NCBI RefSeq assembly: GCF_028553725.1
Contig: NZ_CP067124.1
Location: 3,460,001-3,524,000, forward strand
Length of the DNA: 64,000 nt
Reading direction: 5' to 3'
Source: Paracoccus alcaliphilus
GTDB taxonomy: Bacteria > Pseudomonadota > Alphaproteobacteria > Rhodobacterales > Rhodobacteraceae
The position numbers and the translations under genes were made by a program. Of the stretch, positions 26,722 to 37,664 are shown in pieces. The notes beneath the pieces were generated by a model. That model saw nothing but the letters and a program-made list of their open reading frames with translations. It had not been told where the DNA came from and did no database searches. Position 1 is the stretch's first letter. Each line of letters begins with the position of its first letter.

Positions 26722-27921
26722 ATGCCTGACCCCGACAGCCATGACATCCTGATCTCGGGCGGCGGCATCGCCGGCCTGATCGCCGCCGCTGCCTTCGGGG
26801 CCGAGGGTTTCACGACCCTCTGCGTCGATCCCGCCGCCCCGGTCATCAGCGAGGATGCCGCAGGTGCCGATCTGCGCTCGACCGCGTTTCTCGCGCCGTC
26901 GGTGGCGCTGCTGGAGCGGATCGGATTGTGGGATCGGCTGGCCCCCTTCGCGACGCCTCTGCAGGTCATGCGCATCGTCGATGCCGGAGGCGCCCTGCCC
27001 CAGCCGCGCCTGACCCGCGAATTCGATGCGGCGGAAATCGGCGACACTCCCTTTGGCTGGAACCTGCCCAACTGGCTGCTGCGGCGAGAAATTTCGGCCC
27101 GGCTGGCGCAGATGCAGAATGTCCGCTTTCAACCCGGCACCGCGACCCGACAGATCATCACCCGCGACGAATCAGCCCATGTCACACTGTCTGACGGCCA
27201 GCAGATCCGCGCCCGGCTGCTGGTGGGCGCGGATGGCCGCAATTCCGCCGTGCGTGACGCGCTGGGGATCGGGGTGCGGTCCTTCCGCTATGGCCAGAAG
27301 GCGCTGGCCTTCGCCGTGACGCATGAGATCGCGCATCACAACAGCTCGACCGAGGTCCATCGTTCTGGCGGCCCCTTCACGCTGGTGCCGCTGCCCGACC
27401 GCGACGGCAAGCCGTCCTCGGCGGTGATCTGGATGGAAAGCGGACGCGAGATCGCCCGCCTCGCCGCGCTGCCGCCCGAGGCGTTCGAGACGGAACTGAA
27501 CGCCCGCTCGGCCGGGGTGCTGGGGCGGCTGACGCTGGCCACGCGGCTGACGCAATGGCCGATCATCAGCCAGATCGCCGACAGTTTCACAGGCCAGCGC
27601 AGCGCACTGATCGCCGAGGCCGCCCATGTCGTCCCCCCGATCGGGGCGCAGGGGCTGAACATGAGCCTGGCCGACCTTGCCGCGCTGATCGACCTCAGCC
27701 GGGGTGACCCCGGCAGCGCCGAAAGCCTTGCCCGCTATAACCGCACGCGCCGCCCCGAAACCTATGCACGGCTGCTGGGCATCGACGCGCTGAACCGCGC
27801 CAGCCAGACCTCGGCCCGCCCCCTGCGCGACCTGCGCGCGGCGGCCCTTGGCGGACTTTACGGCATCAAGCCGATACGCCAGATGATGATGCGCGCGGGG
27901 CTGGGACTGCGCCAGACCTGA
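26722..27921 (+). CDS. FAD-dependent monooxygenase of the UbiH/UbiF/VisC family
   Basis: A 399-residue flavoprotein hydroxylase, probably acting on a ubiquinone precursor ring. Dinucleotide-binding 'ISGGGIAGLIAAAAFG' at the N-terminus, 'VGADGRNSAVRDALGI' (DG motif) in the middle and 'AAHVVPPIGAQGLNMSLAD' as the second FAD motif. The usual G-D-A-A-H reads A-E-A-A-H. The position of hydroxylation cannot be deduced. Confidence 0.85.
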   Translation: MPDPDSHDILISGGGIAGLIAAAAFGAEGFTTLCVDPAAPVISEDAAGADLRSTAFLAPSVALLERIGLWDRLAPFATPLQVMRIVDAGGALPQPRLTREFDAAEIGDTPFGWNLPNWLLRREISARLAQMQNVRFQPGTATRQIITRDESAHVTLSDGQQIRARLLVGADGRNSAVRDALGIGVRSFRYGQKALAFAVTHEIAHHNSSTEVHRSGGPFTLVPLPDRDGKPSSAVIWMESGREIARLAALPPEAFETELNARSAGVLGRLTLATRLTQWPIISQIADSFTGQRSALIAEAAHVVPPIGAQGLNMSLADLAALIDLSRGDPGSAESLARYNRTRRPETYARLLGIDALNRASQTSARPLRDLRAAALGGLYGIKPIRQMMMRAGLGLRQT

Positions 27922-27983
27922 CCGCCACCACCGGCAAGCAGGGCGCCGCGGGAAGCCCGCGTCGCTTTCTGCGTCCCGCGATG

Positions 27984-28045
27984 GCGGGGGGGCTGCCTGC
28001 CCCCCGGCCGCCTGACGGCGGCGCCCCCCGGAGGTATTTGCAAGG
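27984..28045 (-). repeat. GC-rich intergenic repeat-like element after the UbiH-like gene
   Basis: GGGGGGGCTGCCTGCCCCCCGG forms a stem and is followed downstream by CCCCCCGGAGGTATTTGCAAG, a diverged version of the (minus-strand) AAATATCCTCGGGGG core found elsewhere in the window. Probably a terminator-like repeat relative. Confidence 0.45.
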
Positions 28046-28165
28046 AGTGCGAGAGACTGGCGTCTTGATGACGCGGCCATGATGCCCTAGATGGTCGGGC
28101 GAGGACGACCTCCCCACCACGGGTATTGATGCCGGGACGGCCCGGTTCCTGCAAGAAGGCCCCTC

Positions 28166-28480
28166 ATGCCCTGGCTTACCCTTTTTGTCGCCGGACTTCT
28201 CGAAATCGTCTGGGCGAGCGCAATGAAACAATCGCATGGATTCACCCGCCTGCTGCCGACGGCAATCATGGTGGTCACCATGGCCGGCTCTTTCTGGTTG
28301 CTGGCCATCGCCATGCGGCAATTGCCGCTTGGCACCGCCTATATGATCTGGACCGGCATCGGCGCCGTCGGCAGCTTTACCGTCGGGGTCATGTTGCTGG
28401 GCGAGCCGGTGACAATGGGGCGCATCATCGCCGCCAGCCTGATCGTCAGCGGTATCATCGCCATGAAACTGGCCTCCTGA
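28166..28480 (+). CDS. SMR-family efflux protein, SugE/Gdx-like
   Basis: A 104-residue inner membrane protein with four helices and the essential Glu13 in 'AGLLEIVWASAMKQSHGF'. The W-A-x-A-x-K and 'GTAYMIWTGIGAVGSF' segments fit the SugE (Gdx, guanidinium exporter) branch rather than EmrE. It would exchange guanidinium or quaternary ammonium ions for protons. It stands alone, with no guanidine riboswitch recognised upstream. Confidence 0.85.
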   Translation: MPWLTLFVAGLLEIVWASAMKQSHGFTRLLPTAIMVVTMAGSFWLLAIAMRQLPLGTAYMIWTGIGAVGSFTVGVMLLGEPVTMGRIIAASLIVSGIIAMKLAS

Positions 28481-28503
28481 TCGCCACCAAAAGGAACTTG
28501 CCG

Positions 28504-28526
28504 CATCTTTGGTGTATAAATATCCA
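28504..28526 (+). repeat. Dispersed intergenic repeat, truncated copy
   Basis: CATCTTTGGTG followed by TATAAATATCCATGA: the AT-rich core is present but the G-rich arm is missing. It lies between the SMR gene and ilvD. Confidence 0.7.
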
Positions 28527-28640
28527 TGACACCATCCGCGTCTGCATCGTGACGTGGCAGGTCACGGATCCATCCCTTGAGGCAATTTCCTTCCCGTACG
28601 GACGGTGCTAAAGACATCCCAGCCAAAGGAGACTCAAGCC

Positions 28641-30479
28641 ATGCCCGCCTATCGTTCCCGCACCACCACCCATGGCCGCAACATGGCAGGCGCGCGTGGC
28701 CTGTGGCGTGCGACCGGGGTGAAGGACAGCGATTTCGGCAAGCCGATCATTGCCATCGTCAACAGCTTCACCCAGTTCGTGCCGGGCCATGTGCATCTGA
28801 AGGATCTGGGCCAGCTGGTCGCACGCGAGGTCGAGGCGGCGGGCGGCATCGCCAAAGAGTTCAACACCATCGCCGTCGATGACGGGATCGCGATGGGCCA
28901 TGACGGCATGCTCTATTCGCTGCCCTCGCGCGAGATCATCGCCGACAGCGTCGAATACATGGTCAATGCGCATTGCGCCGACGCGATGGTCTGCATCAGC
29001 AATTGCGACAAGATCACCCCGGGGATGCTGATGGCCTCGCTGCGGCTGAACATCCCGACCGTCTTCGTCTCGGGCGGCCCGATGGAGGCCGGCAAGGTCG
29101 TGCTCGAGGATGGCAAGGTCAAGGCGCTGGATCTGGTCGATGCCATGGTCGCCGCCGCCGATGACCGGGTTTCGGATGCCGATGTAGAGGCGATCGAGCG
29201 TTCGGCCTGCCCGACCTGCGGGTCGTGCTCGGGCATGTTCACCGCCAACTCGATGAACTGCCTGACCGAGGCTCTGGGCCTGTCGCTGCCGGGCAATGGC
29301 TCGACGCTGGCCACCCATGCCGACCGCCAGCGCCTGTTCGTCGAGGCCGGGCATCTGATCGTCGATCTGGCACGGCGTTACTATGAGGGCAACGAGGCCG
29401 CCGTCCTGCCGCGCTCGATCGCCACCTTCGAGGCCTTTGCCAATGCGATGACGCTGGACATCGCCATGGGCGGCTCGACCAATACCGTGCTGCATCTGCT
29501 GGCCGCCGCGCATGAGGGCGGGGTCGATTTCACCATGACCGATATCGACAAGCTGTCGCGCAAGGTGCCGGTGCTGTGCAAGGTCGCCCCCGCCAAGGCC
29601 GACGTGCATATGGAGGATGTCCACCGCGCCGGCGGGATCATGGCGATTCTGGGCGAGTTGGACCGCGCCGGGCTTCTGGATACCAGCGTCGGCAGCGTCC
29701 ATGCCGGTTCGCTGGCCGAGGCGCTGAACCGCTGGGATGTCGCGCGCACCAATGCGCCTTCGGTCCATGACTTCTTTCGCGCTGCCCCCGGCGGCGTGCC
29801 GACGCAGACCGCCTTCTCGCAGGATCGCCGCTATGACGAGGTCGATCTGGACCGGCAGACGGGCGTTATCCGCGATGCGGAACATGCGTTCTCGAAGGAT
29901 GGCGGGCTGGCGGTTCTCTATGGCAACCTGGCCGAGGACGGCTGCATCGTGAAGACGGCGGGCGTCGCGGAATCGATCCTGAAATTCGAAGGCCCCGCGC
30001 ATATCTTCGAAAGCCAGGATGACGCCGTATCCGCCATCCTGACCGGCAAGGTCAAGCCGGGCGAGGTCGTGCTGATCCGCTATGAAGGGCCGCGCGGTGG
30101 TCCGGGCATGCAGGAGATGCTCTATCCGACCAGCTATCTGAAATCCAAGGGGCTGGGCGAGGCCTGCGCGCTGGTCACCGACGGGCGTTTCTCGGGCGGC
30201 TCTTCGGGGCTGTCCATCGGCCATGTCTCGCCCGAGGCGGCAGAGGGCGGCACCATCGGTCTGGTCGAACAGGGCGACCTGATCCAGATCGACATCCCCA
30301 ACCGGGTGATCCATCTGGCGGTGGACGACGCGACGCTGGCCGCACGGCGCGAAAAGCGCGAGGCCGAAGGCTGGAAACCCGCCAAACCCCGCAAACGCAA
30401 GATCACAACGGCGCTGCGCGCCTATGCGGCGCTGACCACCAGCGCGGCGAAGGGTGCGGTGCGGGTGGTGCCGGAGTAA
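28641..30479 (+). CDS. ilvD: Dihydroxy-acid dehydratase IlvD
   Basis: Fe-S enzyme that dehydrates 2,3-dihydroxy acids in isoleucine and valine synthesis. It is 612 residues, like E. coli IlvD. Cluster Cys residues are in '[12 protein letters not shown]' and '[19 protein letters not shown]'; Mg-binding '[16 protein letters not shown]' and '[19 protein letters not shown]' are conserved. I start at ATG 28641, behind AAAGGAG, though the frame opens 12 codons earlier. Confidence 0.97.
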   Translation: MPAYRSRTTTHGRNMAGARGLWRATGVKDSDFGKPIIAIVNSFTQFVPGHVHLKDLGQLVAREVEAAGGIAKEFNTIAVDDGIAMGHDGMLYSLPSREIIADSVEYMVNAHCADAMVCISNCDKITPGMLMASLRLNIPTVFVSGGPMEAGKVVLEDGKVKALDLVDAMVAAADDRVSDADVEAIERSACPTCGSCSGMFTANSMNCLTEALGLSLPGNGSTLATHADRQRLFVEAGHLIVDLARRYYEGNEAAVLPRSIATFEAFANAMTLDIAMGGSTNTVLHLLAAAHEGGVDFTMTDIDKLSRKVPVLCKVAPAKADVHMEDVHRAGGIMAILGELDRAGLLDTSVGSVHAGSLAEALNRWDVARTNAPSVHDFFRAAPGGVPTQTAFSQDRRYDEVDLDRQTGVIRDAEHAFSKDGGLAVLYGNLAEDGCIVKTAGVAESILKFEGPAHIFESQDDAVSAILTGKVKPGEVVLIRYEGPRGGPGMQEMLYPTSYLKSKGLGEACALVTDGRFSGGSSGLSIGHVSPEAAEGGTIGLVEQGDLIQIDIPNRVIHLAVDDATLAARREKREAEGWKPAKPRKRKITTALRAYAALTTSAAKGAVRVVPE

Positions 30480-30503
30480 ATCCGGCGCTACTACCCTGAC
30501 AGG

Positions 30504-30965
30504 CTAACCCAGCGGCCCCGGTCTGCGCTCCTCGGACAGCATCACATTGGCCTCGACCTGTCCGACCCCGGGCAGGGTCATGATCCGGCGGCGCAGGATG
30601 CGCTCGAAATCGGAAATGTCGCGGGCGGTGATGCGCAGGCGATAATCGAACTGGCCAAGGACGTGCTGCACCGTCTGCACCTCGGGGATGGCGGTCACGG
30701 CGCGTTCGAATTCCTCCAGACTGGTGCGGCCCTTGGCGGCCAGACGGATGCCCAGAAAGACGGTGACGCCAAAACCAAGCGCGGCATTGTCCAGCACCAC
30801 GCGACGCCCCGCCAGCACGCCGGCCTCGGTCAGCTTGCGAATGCGCCGCCACGCCGCGGGCTGTCCGATACCCACCGCGCGCCCGACCTCGGCCGCGCTT
30901 CTGGTCGCATCCGCCGCCAAGATCCGCAGGATCGCCCGATCGGTTGCATCCAGCGCAAGGGTCAT
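30504..30965 (-). CDS. Lrp/AsnC-family transcriptional regulator
   Basis: A 153-residue regulator with an AsnC-type winged helix ('LDATDRAILRILAADATRSAAEVGRAVGIGQPAAWRRIRKL') and a RAM effector domain ('VQTVQHVLGQFDYRLRITARDI'). It overlaps its upstream paralogue by 4 bp and lies between ilvD and ilvC, so control of branched-chain amino acid genes is plausible; ligand unknown. It converges on ilvD. Confidence 0.92.
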   Translation of the reverse strand: MTLALDATDRAILRILAADATRSAAEVGRAVGIGQPAAWRRIRKLTEAGVLAGRRVVLDNAALGFGVTVFLGIRLAAKGRTSLEEFERAVTAIPEVQTVQHVLGQFDYRLRITARDISDFERILRRRIMTLPGVGQVEANVMLSEERRPGPLG

Positions 30966-31417
30966 ATCGCCAGTTCTCCGCTGTCCTTGATGGTCGAGAC
31001 CAGCATCAGCGCATCACTGTCGGACACATGCGGCAGCGTCAGGATGCGATCGCGATAGATCTGCTGCCAATGCGCCATGTCCCGCGCGATCACCGACAGG
31101 CGCAGATCGACGCTGCCCAGAAAGGTCTGGATCTCGGTGACTTCGGGAACGTCACGCGCGGCGGCGATGAATTCATCGAAAGCGCGCGGATTGGTCTTGT
31201 CCAGCGTGAAGCGCAGGCTGACCTGAACCTCCCAGCCAAGCGCAGACCAGTCGATCCGGCCCTGAATGGCGACGATCACCCCGGATTCACGCATCTTCTC
31301 CAACCGCCGCCAGAGGCTGGCCGGGGCGATTCCCACCCGTTCGGCCAGAACGGCGTTCGGCGCGTCGGGATCGGCCAGAAGGTGACGCAGAATGCGGCGA
31401 TCGACAGTATCAGGCAT
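30962..31417 (-). CDS. Lrp/AsnC-family transcriptional regulator (paralogue)
   Basis: A 151-residue regulator with the same architecture ('VDRRILRHLLADPDAPNAVLAERVGIAPASLWRRLEKMRESG' and RAM domain 'VTEIQTFLGSVDLRLSVIARDMAHW'). The M-P-D-T start at 31417 is preferred; an ATG seven codons upstream (31438) is possible. It is divergent from ilvC and translationally coupled to the second Lrp gene. The pair could form heteromers. Confidence 0.92.
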   Translation of the reverse strand: MPDTVDRRILRHLLADPDAPNAVLAERVGIAPASLWRRLEKMRESGVIVAIQGRIDWSALGWEVQVSLRFTLDKTNPRAFDEFIAAARDVPEVTEIQTFLGSVDLRLSVIARDMAHWQQIYRDRILTLPHVSDSDALMLVSTIKDSGELAI

Positions 31418-31491
31418 GAATATTTCATACTTAATCAATTACGACATTACTTTTACTATATAACCCTAATTAACGCAAACAATGCACAGAA

Positions 31492-32566
<1,075 letters not shown>

Positions 32567-32582
32567 TCGCGAAACCGACACC

Positions 32583-32633
32583 ACCGGGGGCTGTCTGCCC
32601 CCGGACCCCCGAGGATATTTACCCACCAAAGAT
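32583..32633 (-). repeat. Dispersed intergenic repeat, copy between ilvC and dapA (reverse)
   Basis: Read on the minus strand it starts ATCTTTGGTGGG, then TAAATATCCTCGGGGGTCC and a G/C stem. It faces a second copy at 32650, so the ilvC-dapA convergence holds two head-to-head elements. Confidence 0.75.
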
Positions 32634-32649
32634 AAAGCGCGGCTTTGCC

Positions 32650-32716
32650 CATCTTTGGTGTCCAAATATCCTGGGGGAAATCACCGGCAGGTGATTGGGG
32701 GCAGCGCCCCCTCTTT
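32650..32716 (+). repeat. Dispersed intergenic repeat, copy between ilvC and dapA (forward)
   Basis: CATCTTTGGTGTCCAAATATCC followed by TGGGGG, a short CACC-GGCAGGTG stem and GGGGGCAGCGCCCCC, which folds into a compact hairpin just after the dapA stop. Confidence 0.75.
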
Positions 32717-32721
32717 TTCGG

Positions 32722-33597
32722 TCAGATCAACCCTGCATGCGCCAGCGCCGCGTCGATCTGCTGGCGCGTTGGATCGGTCAGTGGGACCAGGGGCAGACGC
32801 ACCCGTTCATTGCACAGGCCCAGGCGGGACATGGCGTATTTGGCACCGACCAGTCCCGGTTCGACAAAGATCGCAACATGTAGCGGCATCAGCCGGTCCT
32901 GATAGGCCAACGCTCTGGCATAATCGCCAGCCAGTGTCGCCTGCTGGAACTCGGCGCAAAGCTTTGGCGCGATATTGGCGGTCACGCTGATACAACCCAC
33001 CCCGCCATGGGCGTTGAAGCCCAATGCAGTCGCGTCCTCGCCCGACAGCTGCATGAAGTCCGGGCCGCAGCTGATGCGCTGCTGGCTGACCCGTTCCAGA
33101 CGGCCGGTGGCATCCTTGACGCCGACGATATTCGGCAGCTTCGCCAATTCGCCCATCGTTTCCGGCGACATGTCCACGACCGAGCGGCCGGGGATGTTAT
33201 AGATGATGATCGGCAGGTCCACCGCCTCGGCCAGCGCGGTGAAATGGGCGATCAGCCCGGCCTGCGTCGGCTTGTTGTAATAGGGCGTCACCACCAGCGC
33301 GGCATCGGCGCCGACCTCGGCCGCGTGGCGGACCAGCCCGATCCCCTCGCGGGTCGAGTTCGACCCCGCCCCGGCGATCACCGGGATGCGGCCAGCGGCC
33401 ACCCGGACCACCTCTTCGATCACGGTGCGATGTTCGTCGTGGGTCAGGGTCGGGCTTTCGCCGGTCGTGCCCACCGGCACCAGCCCGTGGCTGCCTTGTT
33501 CGATATGCCATTCGACAAGTTTCTTGAGCGTGCCCAGATCCAGTTCGCCGTCCTTGGTGAACGGCGTGACCAGTGCGGGCATTGACCCTTTGAACAT
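32722..33597 (-). CDS. dapA: 4-hydroxy-tetrahydrodipicolinate synthase DapA
   Basis: First committed enzyme of diaminopimelate/lysine synthesis, condensing pyruvate with aspartate semialdehyde. It has 291 residues: 'GTTGESPTL' with Thr44/Thr45, Tyr133 in 'IYNIPGR' and the Schiff-base Lys161 in 'GVKDATGRL'. It supplies diaminopimelate to the MurE reaction. It is divergent from the lytic transglycosylase gene. Confidence 0.97.
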   Translation of the reverse strand: MFKGSMPALVTPFTKDGELDLGTLKKLVEWHIEQGSHGLVPVGTTGESPTLTHDEHRTVIEEVVRVAAGRIPVIAGAGSNSTREGIGLVRHAAEVGADAALVVTPYYNKPTQAGLIAHFTALAEAVDLPIIIYNIPGRSVVDMSPETMGELAKLPNIVGVKDATGRLERVSQQRISCGPDFMQLSGEDATALGFNAHGGVGCISVTANIAPKLCAEFQQATLAGDYARALAYQDRLMPLHVAIFVEPGLVGAKYAMSRLGLCNERVRLPLVPLTDPTRQQIDAALAHAGLI

Positions 33598-33707
33598 GAC
33601 ACGCTCCTATAGGCTTGGGTTGAAGTCGCGCGAACCTATATCCGGGCGAACGACTTGCCAAGGATGTGAATTGCGCTTCTTGCGCATGATGGCGACACAG
33701 GGAATTG

Positions 33708-35774
33708 ATGCGACATCTGCGCGACATTCTGCTGGCGACGGCTCTGGCTGTCACCCTGCCTGCGGCGCCCCGGGCCGAGGATGCGGGGGCGCTGGCGCTG
33801 GCGCTGGCGGCAGCCGACATGCGCGACTGGGTGACGGCGCGGGATGCAGCGCGGGCCTCGGGGCCGATGGCCGAATCGCTGATCGGCTGGCAGGCCTTGC
33901 GCGCGGGTTACGGCAATTTTCAGGACTATCTGGATTTCGCGCAGGCCCATGCCGACTGGCCGGGTCTTGCCCTGCTGCATCAGCGTGGCGATGGCAGATT
34001 GCGTCCCGATATGCCCGCGCAGGCGATCCGCGACTGGTTGGGCGACCGGCTGCCCGATTCGCTGGCGACCGAGCGCGCCTTGCTGGCCACGCTGGATGCA
34101 GATGCGGCCCAAGCCGAGCGCGCGCGTTTCTGGACCTCGGTGCCGCTGAGCGCCACCGACGAGGCCGCCTTTCTGGCCGATCACGGAGAGGAGCTTGCCC
34201 CGCTGCATCCGACCCGCGCCGCCGCGATGCTGGACCTGCAGGAATGGGCGCAAGCCGAGCGTCTGCTGCCGCTGCTGCCCGAAGAGGAACACCCCCTGCT
34301 GAAGGCGCGGATCGCGCTTCAGGCGGGGCGGGCCGGTGTGGATGATCTGATCCTTGCCCTGCCGCAGGATCTGCGCGGCGATGCCGGGCTGACGCTGGAC
34401 CGTTTCCTGTGGCGGGTCCGCGCGAAACAGCATGAGGGCGCGCAGGCGCTGATGCTGGAGGCCTCGGACAGCGCCGAGACGCTGCGGGCCCCCGATCTCT
34501 GGGCGCAGATGCGGGTCGATTATGCGCGGCTGGCGATGCGGAACGGCGACTGGGCGCGGGCCGAGCGGCTGGCCGCACCGCATTTCCTGTCACCCGACAA
34601 CCGCCATTACGCCGATCTGGAATGGCTTGCGGGTTTCGCCGCATTGAAACAGGGCGCAGCCGCCCGGGCGCTGGAACATTTCCTGCATCTGGAAGAGGTC
34701 GTCGGCAGTCTGATCAGCAAGGCGCGGGCGCATTACTGGCAGGGCCGCGCGCATGAGGATCTGGGCAATGAGGATGCCGCCGGCCGGGCCTATGCGCAGG
34801 GCGCTGCCATGCCCGCCACCTATTACGGGCAGCTGGCCGCCGAAAAGACCGGCGATGTCATGCCCGCCGATTATGCCATCCCCGGCCCTGCCACCGACAG
34901 CCTGCCCGACTGGCGCGGCAGCGCATTGCGCGAAAGCAACGTGTTTCAGGCCGCCTTGTGGCTGATTGCGACCGGGCGCAAGGACGATGCGCAGCGTTTC
35001 CTGCTGCATCTGTCCGAGACCGCCGAGCCCGAGGATATCGGCCGCATGGCCCGCCTGATGTACGAGGCAGGCACCCCGTGGCACGGGCTGCGCCTGTCGA
35101 AACAGGCCGCGAACAAGGGTGTCGTCTATCCCGCCGCGCATTTCCCGCTGACCGGGCTGGAAAAGGAAGAACTGGGCCTGCCACCCGAACTGGTCCTGTC
35201 CATCGCCCGGCAGGAATCCGAATTCAACCATACCGCCAACAGCCATGCCGGGGCCAAGGGCTTGATGCAGGTGATGCCCGGCACCGCCGAGGACATGGCC
35301 CGCAGGATCGGCGAACCCTATGACCTGCCGCGCCTGACGCAGGATGCGGCCTATAATGCGCGGCTGGGGGCGGCCTATCTGGCCGGGCTGCGCGACCGTT
35401 TCGGCAGTTCGATCGCGCTGGTGGCCTCGGGCTACAATGCCGGGCCGGGCCGCCCTGCCCGCTGGCTGGGCGATTTCGGCGATCTTCGCCGCGATGCCGA
35501 TCCGGTGGACTGGGTGGAACTGATCCCCTTTGACGAGACCCGTAACTATGTGATGCGGGTGACCGAGGCGCTGCCGATCTATCGCGCCCGGATCAAGGGT
35601 CAGCCCGCGCCGATGGTGCCGCGCTGGGACCTGAGCGGCGGGGGGCTGATGCCGCCGCCGCCCCTGCGGCTGACGCTGGCCCTGTCGGCCCGCCCGCCCG
35701 AGCGGCCCTTTATCGGGCCGCGCCTGCCCGAAGGCTGGATCACCCCGATTTCTGCCGCGTCCGCCACAGAGTGA
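33708..35774 (+). CDS. Soluble lytic murein transglycosylase (Slt70-like)
   Basis: Periplasmic enzyme that cleaves peptidoglycan glycan chains to 1,6-anhydro-muropeptides. A signal peptide (residues 1-22, 'ILLATALAVTLPAAPRA') is followed by a long alpha-superhelical domain and a C-terminal lysozyme-like SLT domain with catalytic Glu503 in 'IARQESEFN', then 'AGAKGLMQVMPGTA' and 'SGYNAGPGRPARWL'. It is 688 residues. Its 3' end overlaps the convergent permease gene by 35 bp. Confidence 0.93.
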   Translation: MRHLRDILLATALAVTLPAAPRAEDAGALALALAAADMRDWVTARDAARASGPMAESLIGWQALRAGYGNFQDYLDFAQAHADWPGLALLHQRGDGRLRPDMPAQAIRDWLGDRLPDSLATERALLATLDADAAQAERARFWTSVPLSATDEAAFLADHGEELAPLHPTRAAAMLDLQEWAQAERLLPLLPEEEHPLLKARIALQAGRAGVDDLILALPQDLRGDAGLTLDRFLWRVRAKQHEGAQALMLEASDSAETLRAPDLWAQMRVDYARLAMRNGDWARAERLAAPHFLSPDNRHYADLEWLAGFAALKQGAAARALEHFLHLEEVVGSLISKARAHYWQGRAHEDLGNEDAAGRAYAQGAAMPATYYGQLAAEKTGDVMPADYAIPGPATDSLPDWRGSALRESNVFQAALWLIATGRKDDAQRFLLHLSETAEPEDIGRMARLMYEAGTPWHGLRLSKQAANKGVVYPAAHFPLTGLEKEELGLPPELVLSIARQESEFNHTANSHAGAKGLMQVMPGTAEDMARRIGEPYDLPRLTQDAAYNARLGAAYLAGLRDRFGSSIALVASGYNAGPGRPARWLGDFGDLRRDADPVDWVELIPFDETRNYVMRVTEALPIYRARIKGQPAPMVPRWDLSGGGLMPPPPLRLTLALSARPPERPFIGPRLPEGWITPISAASATE

Positions 35775-36696
35775 ACAGTCCCGCCGCCACCACGATGCCC
35801 GCGCCCACGATCACATTGGGGCGCAGCACCTCGCTGAACAGCACGACGCCAAGGATGCTGACCCAGACCAGCTGGGTATAGGCGAAGGGTTGCAGCGCCG
35901 AGGCCTCGGCCATCTCATAGGCGCGGATCAGCAGGTAATGCGAGGTCATGCCGCAGGCGCACAGCCCCGCCATCCACACCCAGTCCAGCGGCGTCAGCCA
36001 TTGCCATTCCCAGATCCCGACCAGCGTGATCGCCACCGCCCCGGCAATCCCGGTCCAGAAGAAACTGACCACCGAAGGATCGTCGCGCGACACATGCCGC
36101 GTCAGCAGACCGTAAAGCGCGAACATCAGCGCGGCGACGAAGGGCAGCAGCGCATCCATCCGCATGACGCCGCTGCCGGGATTCAGCACCACCAGAATAC
36201 CGACAAAGCCGATGAGAATCGCGGTCCAGCGCCGCCAGCCAACCTTTTCGCCAAGGATCGGCCCCGACAGTGCCGCGACCAGCAGCGGATAGACGATGAA
36301 CACGGCATGGGTTTCGACCAGCCCGAGGCGCACAAAGGCCTCGACCATGATCAGCACCTCGACCACCAGCACGACGCCACGGATGATCTGGGTGATCGGG
36401 CGTTTGGTGCGGACGGCGCGTTTCAGCCCGCCCGGTTGACGTGCAACCAGCGCGATCACGAAGACCGCAAAGACCCAATAGCGCAGCATCACCACCAGAA
36501 CCGGCGGATAGTTCTCGGCCAGTACCCGCGAAAACCCGTCCTGCAAGGCGAAGATGAAGCTGACCAGACACATCAGCAGAATCGCCAGCCCGGTGCGGTC
36601 CTGCACCGGCGGGCGGGTCTTTGGCGGCAAGGGCGGCGGCGCAGAGGCCGAGGCTGCCGAGGCGGCATAGGGCTGGGCGTTGGGATCGTCTGGCAT
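35740..36696 (-). CDS. DMT-superfamily (EamA) permease
   Basis: A 318-residue membrane protein with ten predicted helices in two EamA repeats ('AILLMCLVSFIFALQDGFSRVL' and 'ALMFALYGLLTRHVSRDDPS'), preceded by a proline-rich cytoplasmic tail. EamA carriers export amino acids or other metabolites; substrate unknown. It is close to RhaT/S-adenosylmethionine-transporter-like permeases by general pattern only. It overlaps the transglycosylase 3' end. Confidence 0.85.
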   Translation of the reverse strand: MPDDPNAQPYAASAASASAPPPLPPKTRPPVQDRTGLAILLMCLVSFIFALQDGFSRVLAENYPPVLVVMLRYWVFAVFVIALVARQPGGLKRAVRTKRPITQIIRGVVLVVEVLIMVEAFVRLGLVETHAVFIVYPLLVAALSGPILGEKVGWRRWTAILIGFVGILVVLNPGSGVMRMDALLPFVAALMFALYGLLTRHVSRDDPSVVSFFWTGIAGAVAITLVGIWEWQWLTPLDWVWMAGLCACGMTSHYLLIRAYEMAEASALQPFAYTQLVWVSILGVVLFSEVLRPNVIVGAGIVVAAGLFTLWRTRQKSG

Positions 36697-36808
36697 GGTC
36701 GCGTTCCTGGGATGATCCGGCCATGCCCGCCTTCCTGCCGAAGGTCAAGGCAAGGCGGGGTTGCAGATCATGCAAGCCCGCCCGCGCGACATGCAAGCCA
36801 CGCAGCGA

Positions 36809-37597
36809 TCAGTCGCGGGTGCGGATGACCTTGGCGAAGGTGTCGAAAATCACTGAATTGGCAGCGATGATCCGGCCCGATTCCAGCGGATCGTCATCGT
36901 CGCGCAACCCCTCGACGAAGCCGCCGGCCTCACGCACCAGCAGGATACCCGCCGCCACGTCCCAGGAATTAATGCCGCGCTCCCAGTAACCGTCGTAACG
37001 ACCCGCCGCGACATAGGCCAGATCCAGCGCCGCCGCACCCCAGCGGCGCACGCCCGCAGTCAGCGGCATCAGCCGGGCCAGATCCTTCAGCGTTGCGGGC
37101 AAGGTGCCGCGCCCGCCGAAGGGCACGCCGGTGGCAAAGATCGATTCGATCATCCGGCTGCGGCCCGATACCCGCAACCGCTGGTCGTTCATGAAGGCGC
37201 CGCCGCCCTTTTCTGCCACGAACAGCTCGTCCTTGGCGGGGTCGAAGATGACGGCGGCGACGATCTCGCCCTTATGTTCCAGCGCGATGCTGACGGCCCA
37301 ATGCGGCAGCCCGTGCAGGAAGTTCGTGGTGCCGTCCAGCGGATCGACCAGCCAGCGCCGGGTCGGATCCTCGCCCGCCTCTTCCCCGGTTTCCTCGCCC
37401 AGCCAGCCATAGTTGGGGCGGGCGCCACGCAGTTCTTCCTTGATGATACGCTCGGCCTCGCGGTCGGCGCGGCTGACGAAATCGCCCGCGCCCTTGACGC
37501 TGACCTGCAAGTTTTCAACCTCGCGGAAATCCTTGACCAGGCTGCGGCCAGCCTTACGGGCGGCCTTGATCATGATATTCAGATTCGCGCTTTGCAT
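36809..37597 (-). CDS. suhB: Inositol monophosphatase family protein (SuhB-like)
   Basis: A 262-residue Mg-dependent phosphatase. Metal-ligand motifs are 'EETGEE', 'VDPLDGTTNFLHG' and 'NSWDVAAGILLVREAGG', in the order typical of inositol monophosphatase/SuhB. The preferred substrate cannot be fixed; the close match in size and start 'SANLNIMIKAARKAGRSL' supports SuhB. It stands alone between a permease and a LysR regulator. Confidence 0.9.
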   Translation of the reverse strand: MQSANLNIMIKAARKAGRSLVKDFREVENLQVSVKGAGDFVSRADREAERIIKEELRGARPNYGWLGEETGEEAGEDPTRRWLVDPLDGTTNFLHGLPHWAVSIALEHKGEIVAAVIFDPAKDELFVAEKGGGAFMNDQRLRVSGRSRMIESIFATGVPFGGRGTLPATLKDLARLMPLTAGVRRWGAAALDLAYVAAGRYDGYWERGINSWDVAAGILLVREAGGFVEGLRDDDDPLESGRIIAANSVIFDTFAKVIRTRD

Positions 37598-37664
37598 CGG
37601 GGGCTCCTGTCAGGGTTGGCGCGTCATATGCCGATGCGCGCGAAATGCCAAGCCGGGCCGCAGA

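Noticed and set aside
28481..28640. A riboswitch between the SMR gene and ilvD
   Set aside because: The gap holds a truncated dispersed repeat and a ribosome-binding site, but no conserved aptamer core that I can recognise.
28608..30314. A 568-residue open frame antisense to ilvD
   Set aside because: Composition rich in His, Gln, Arg and Asp is typical of an antisense frame in high-GC DNA; no motif is seen.
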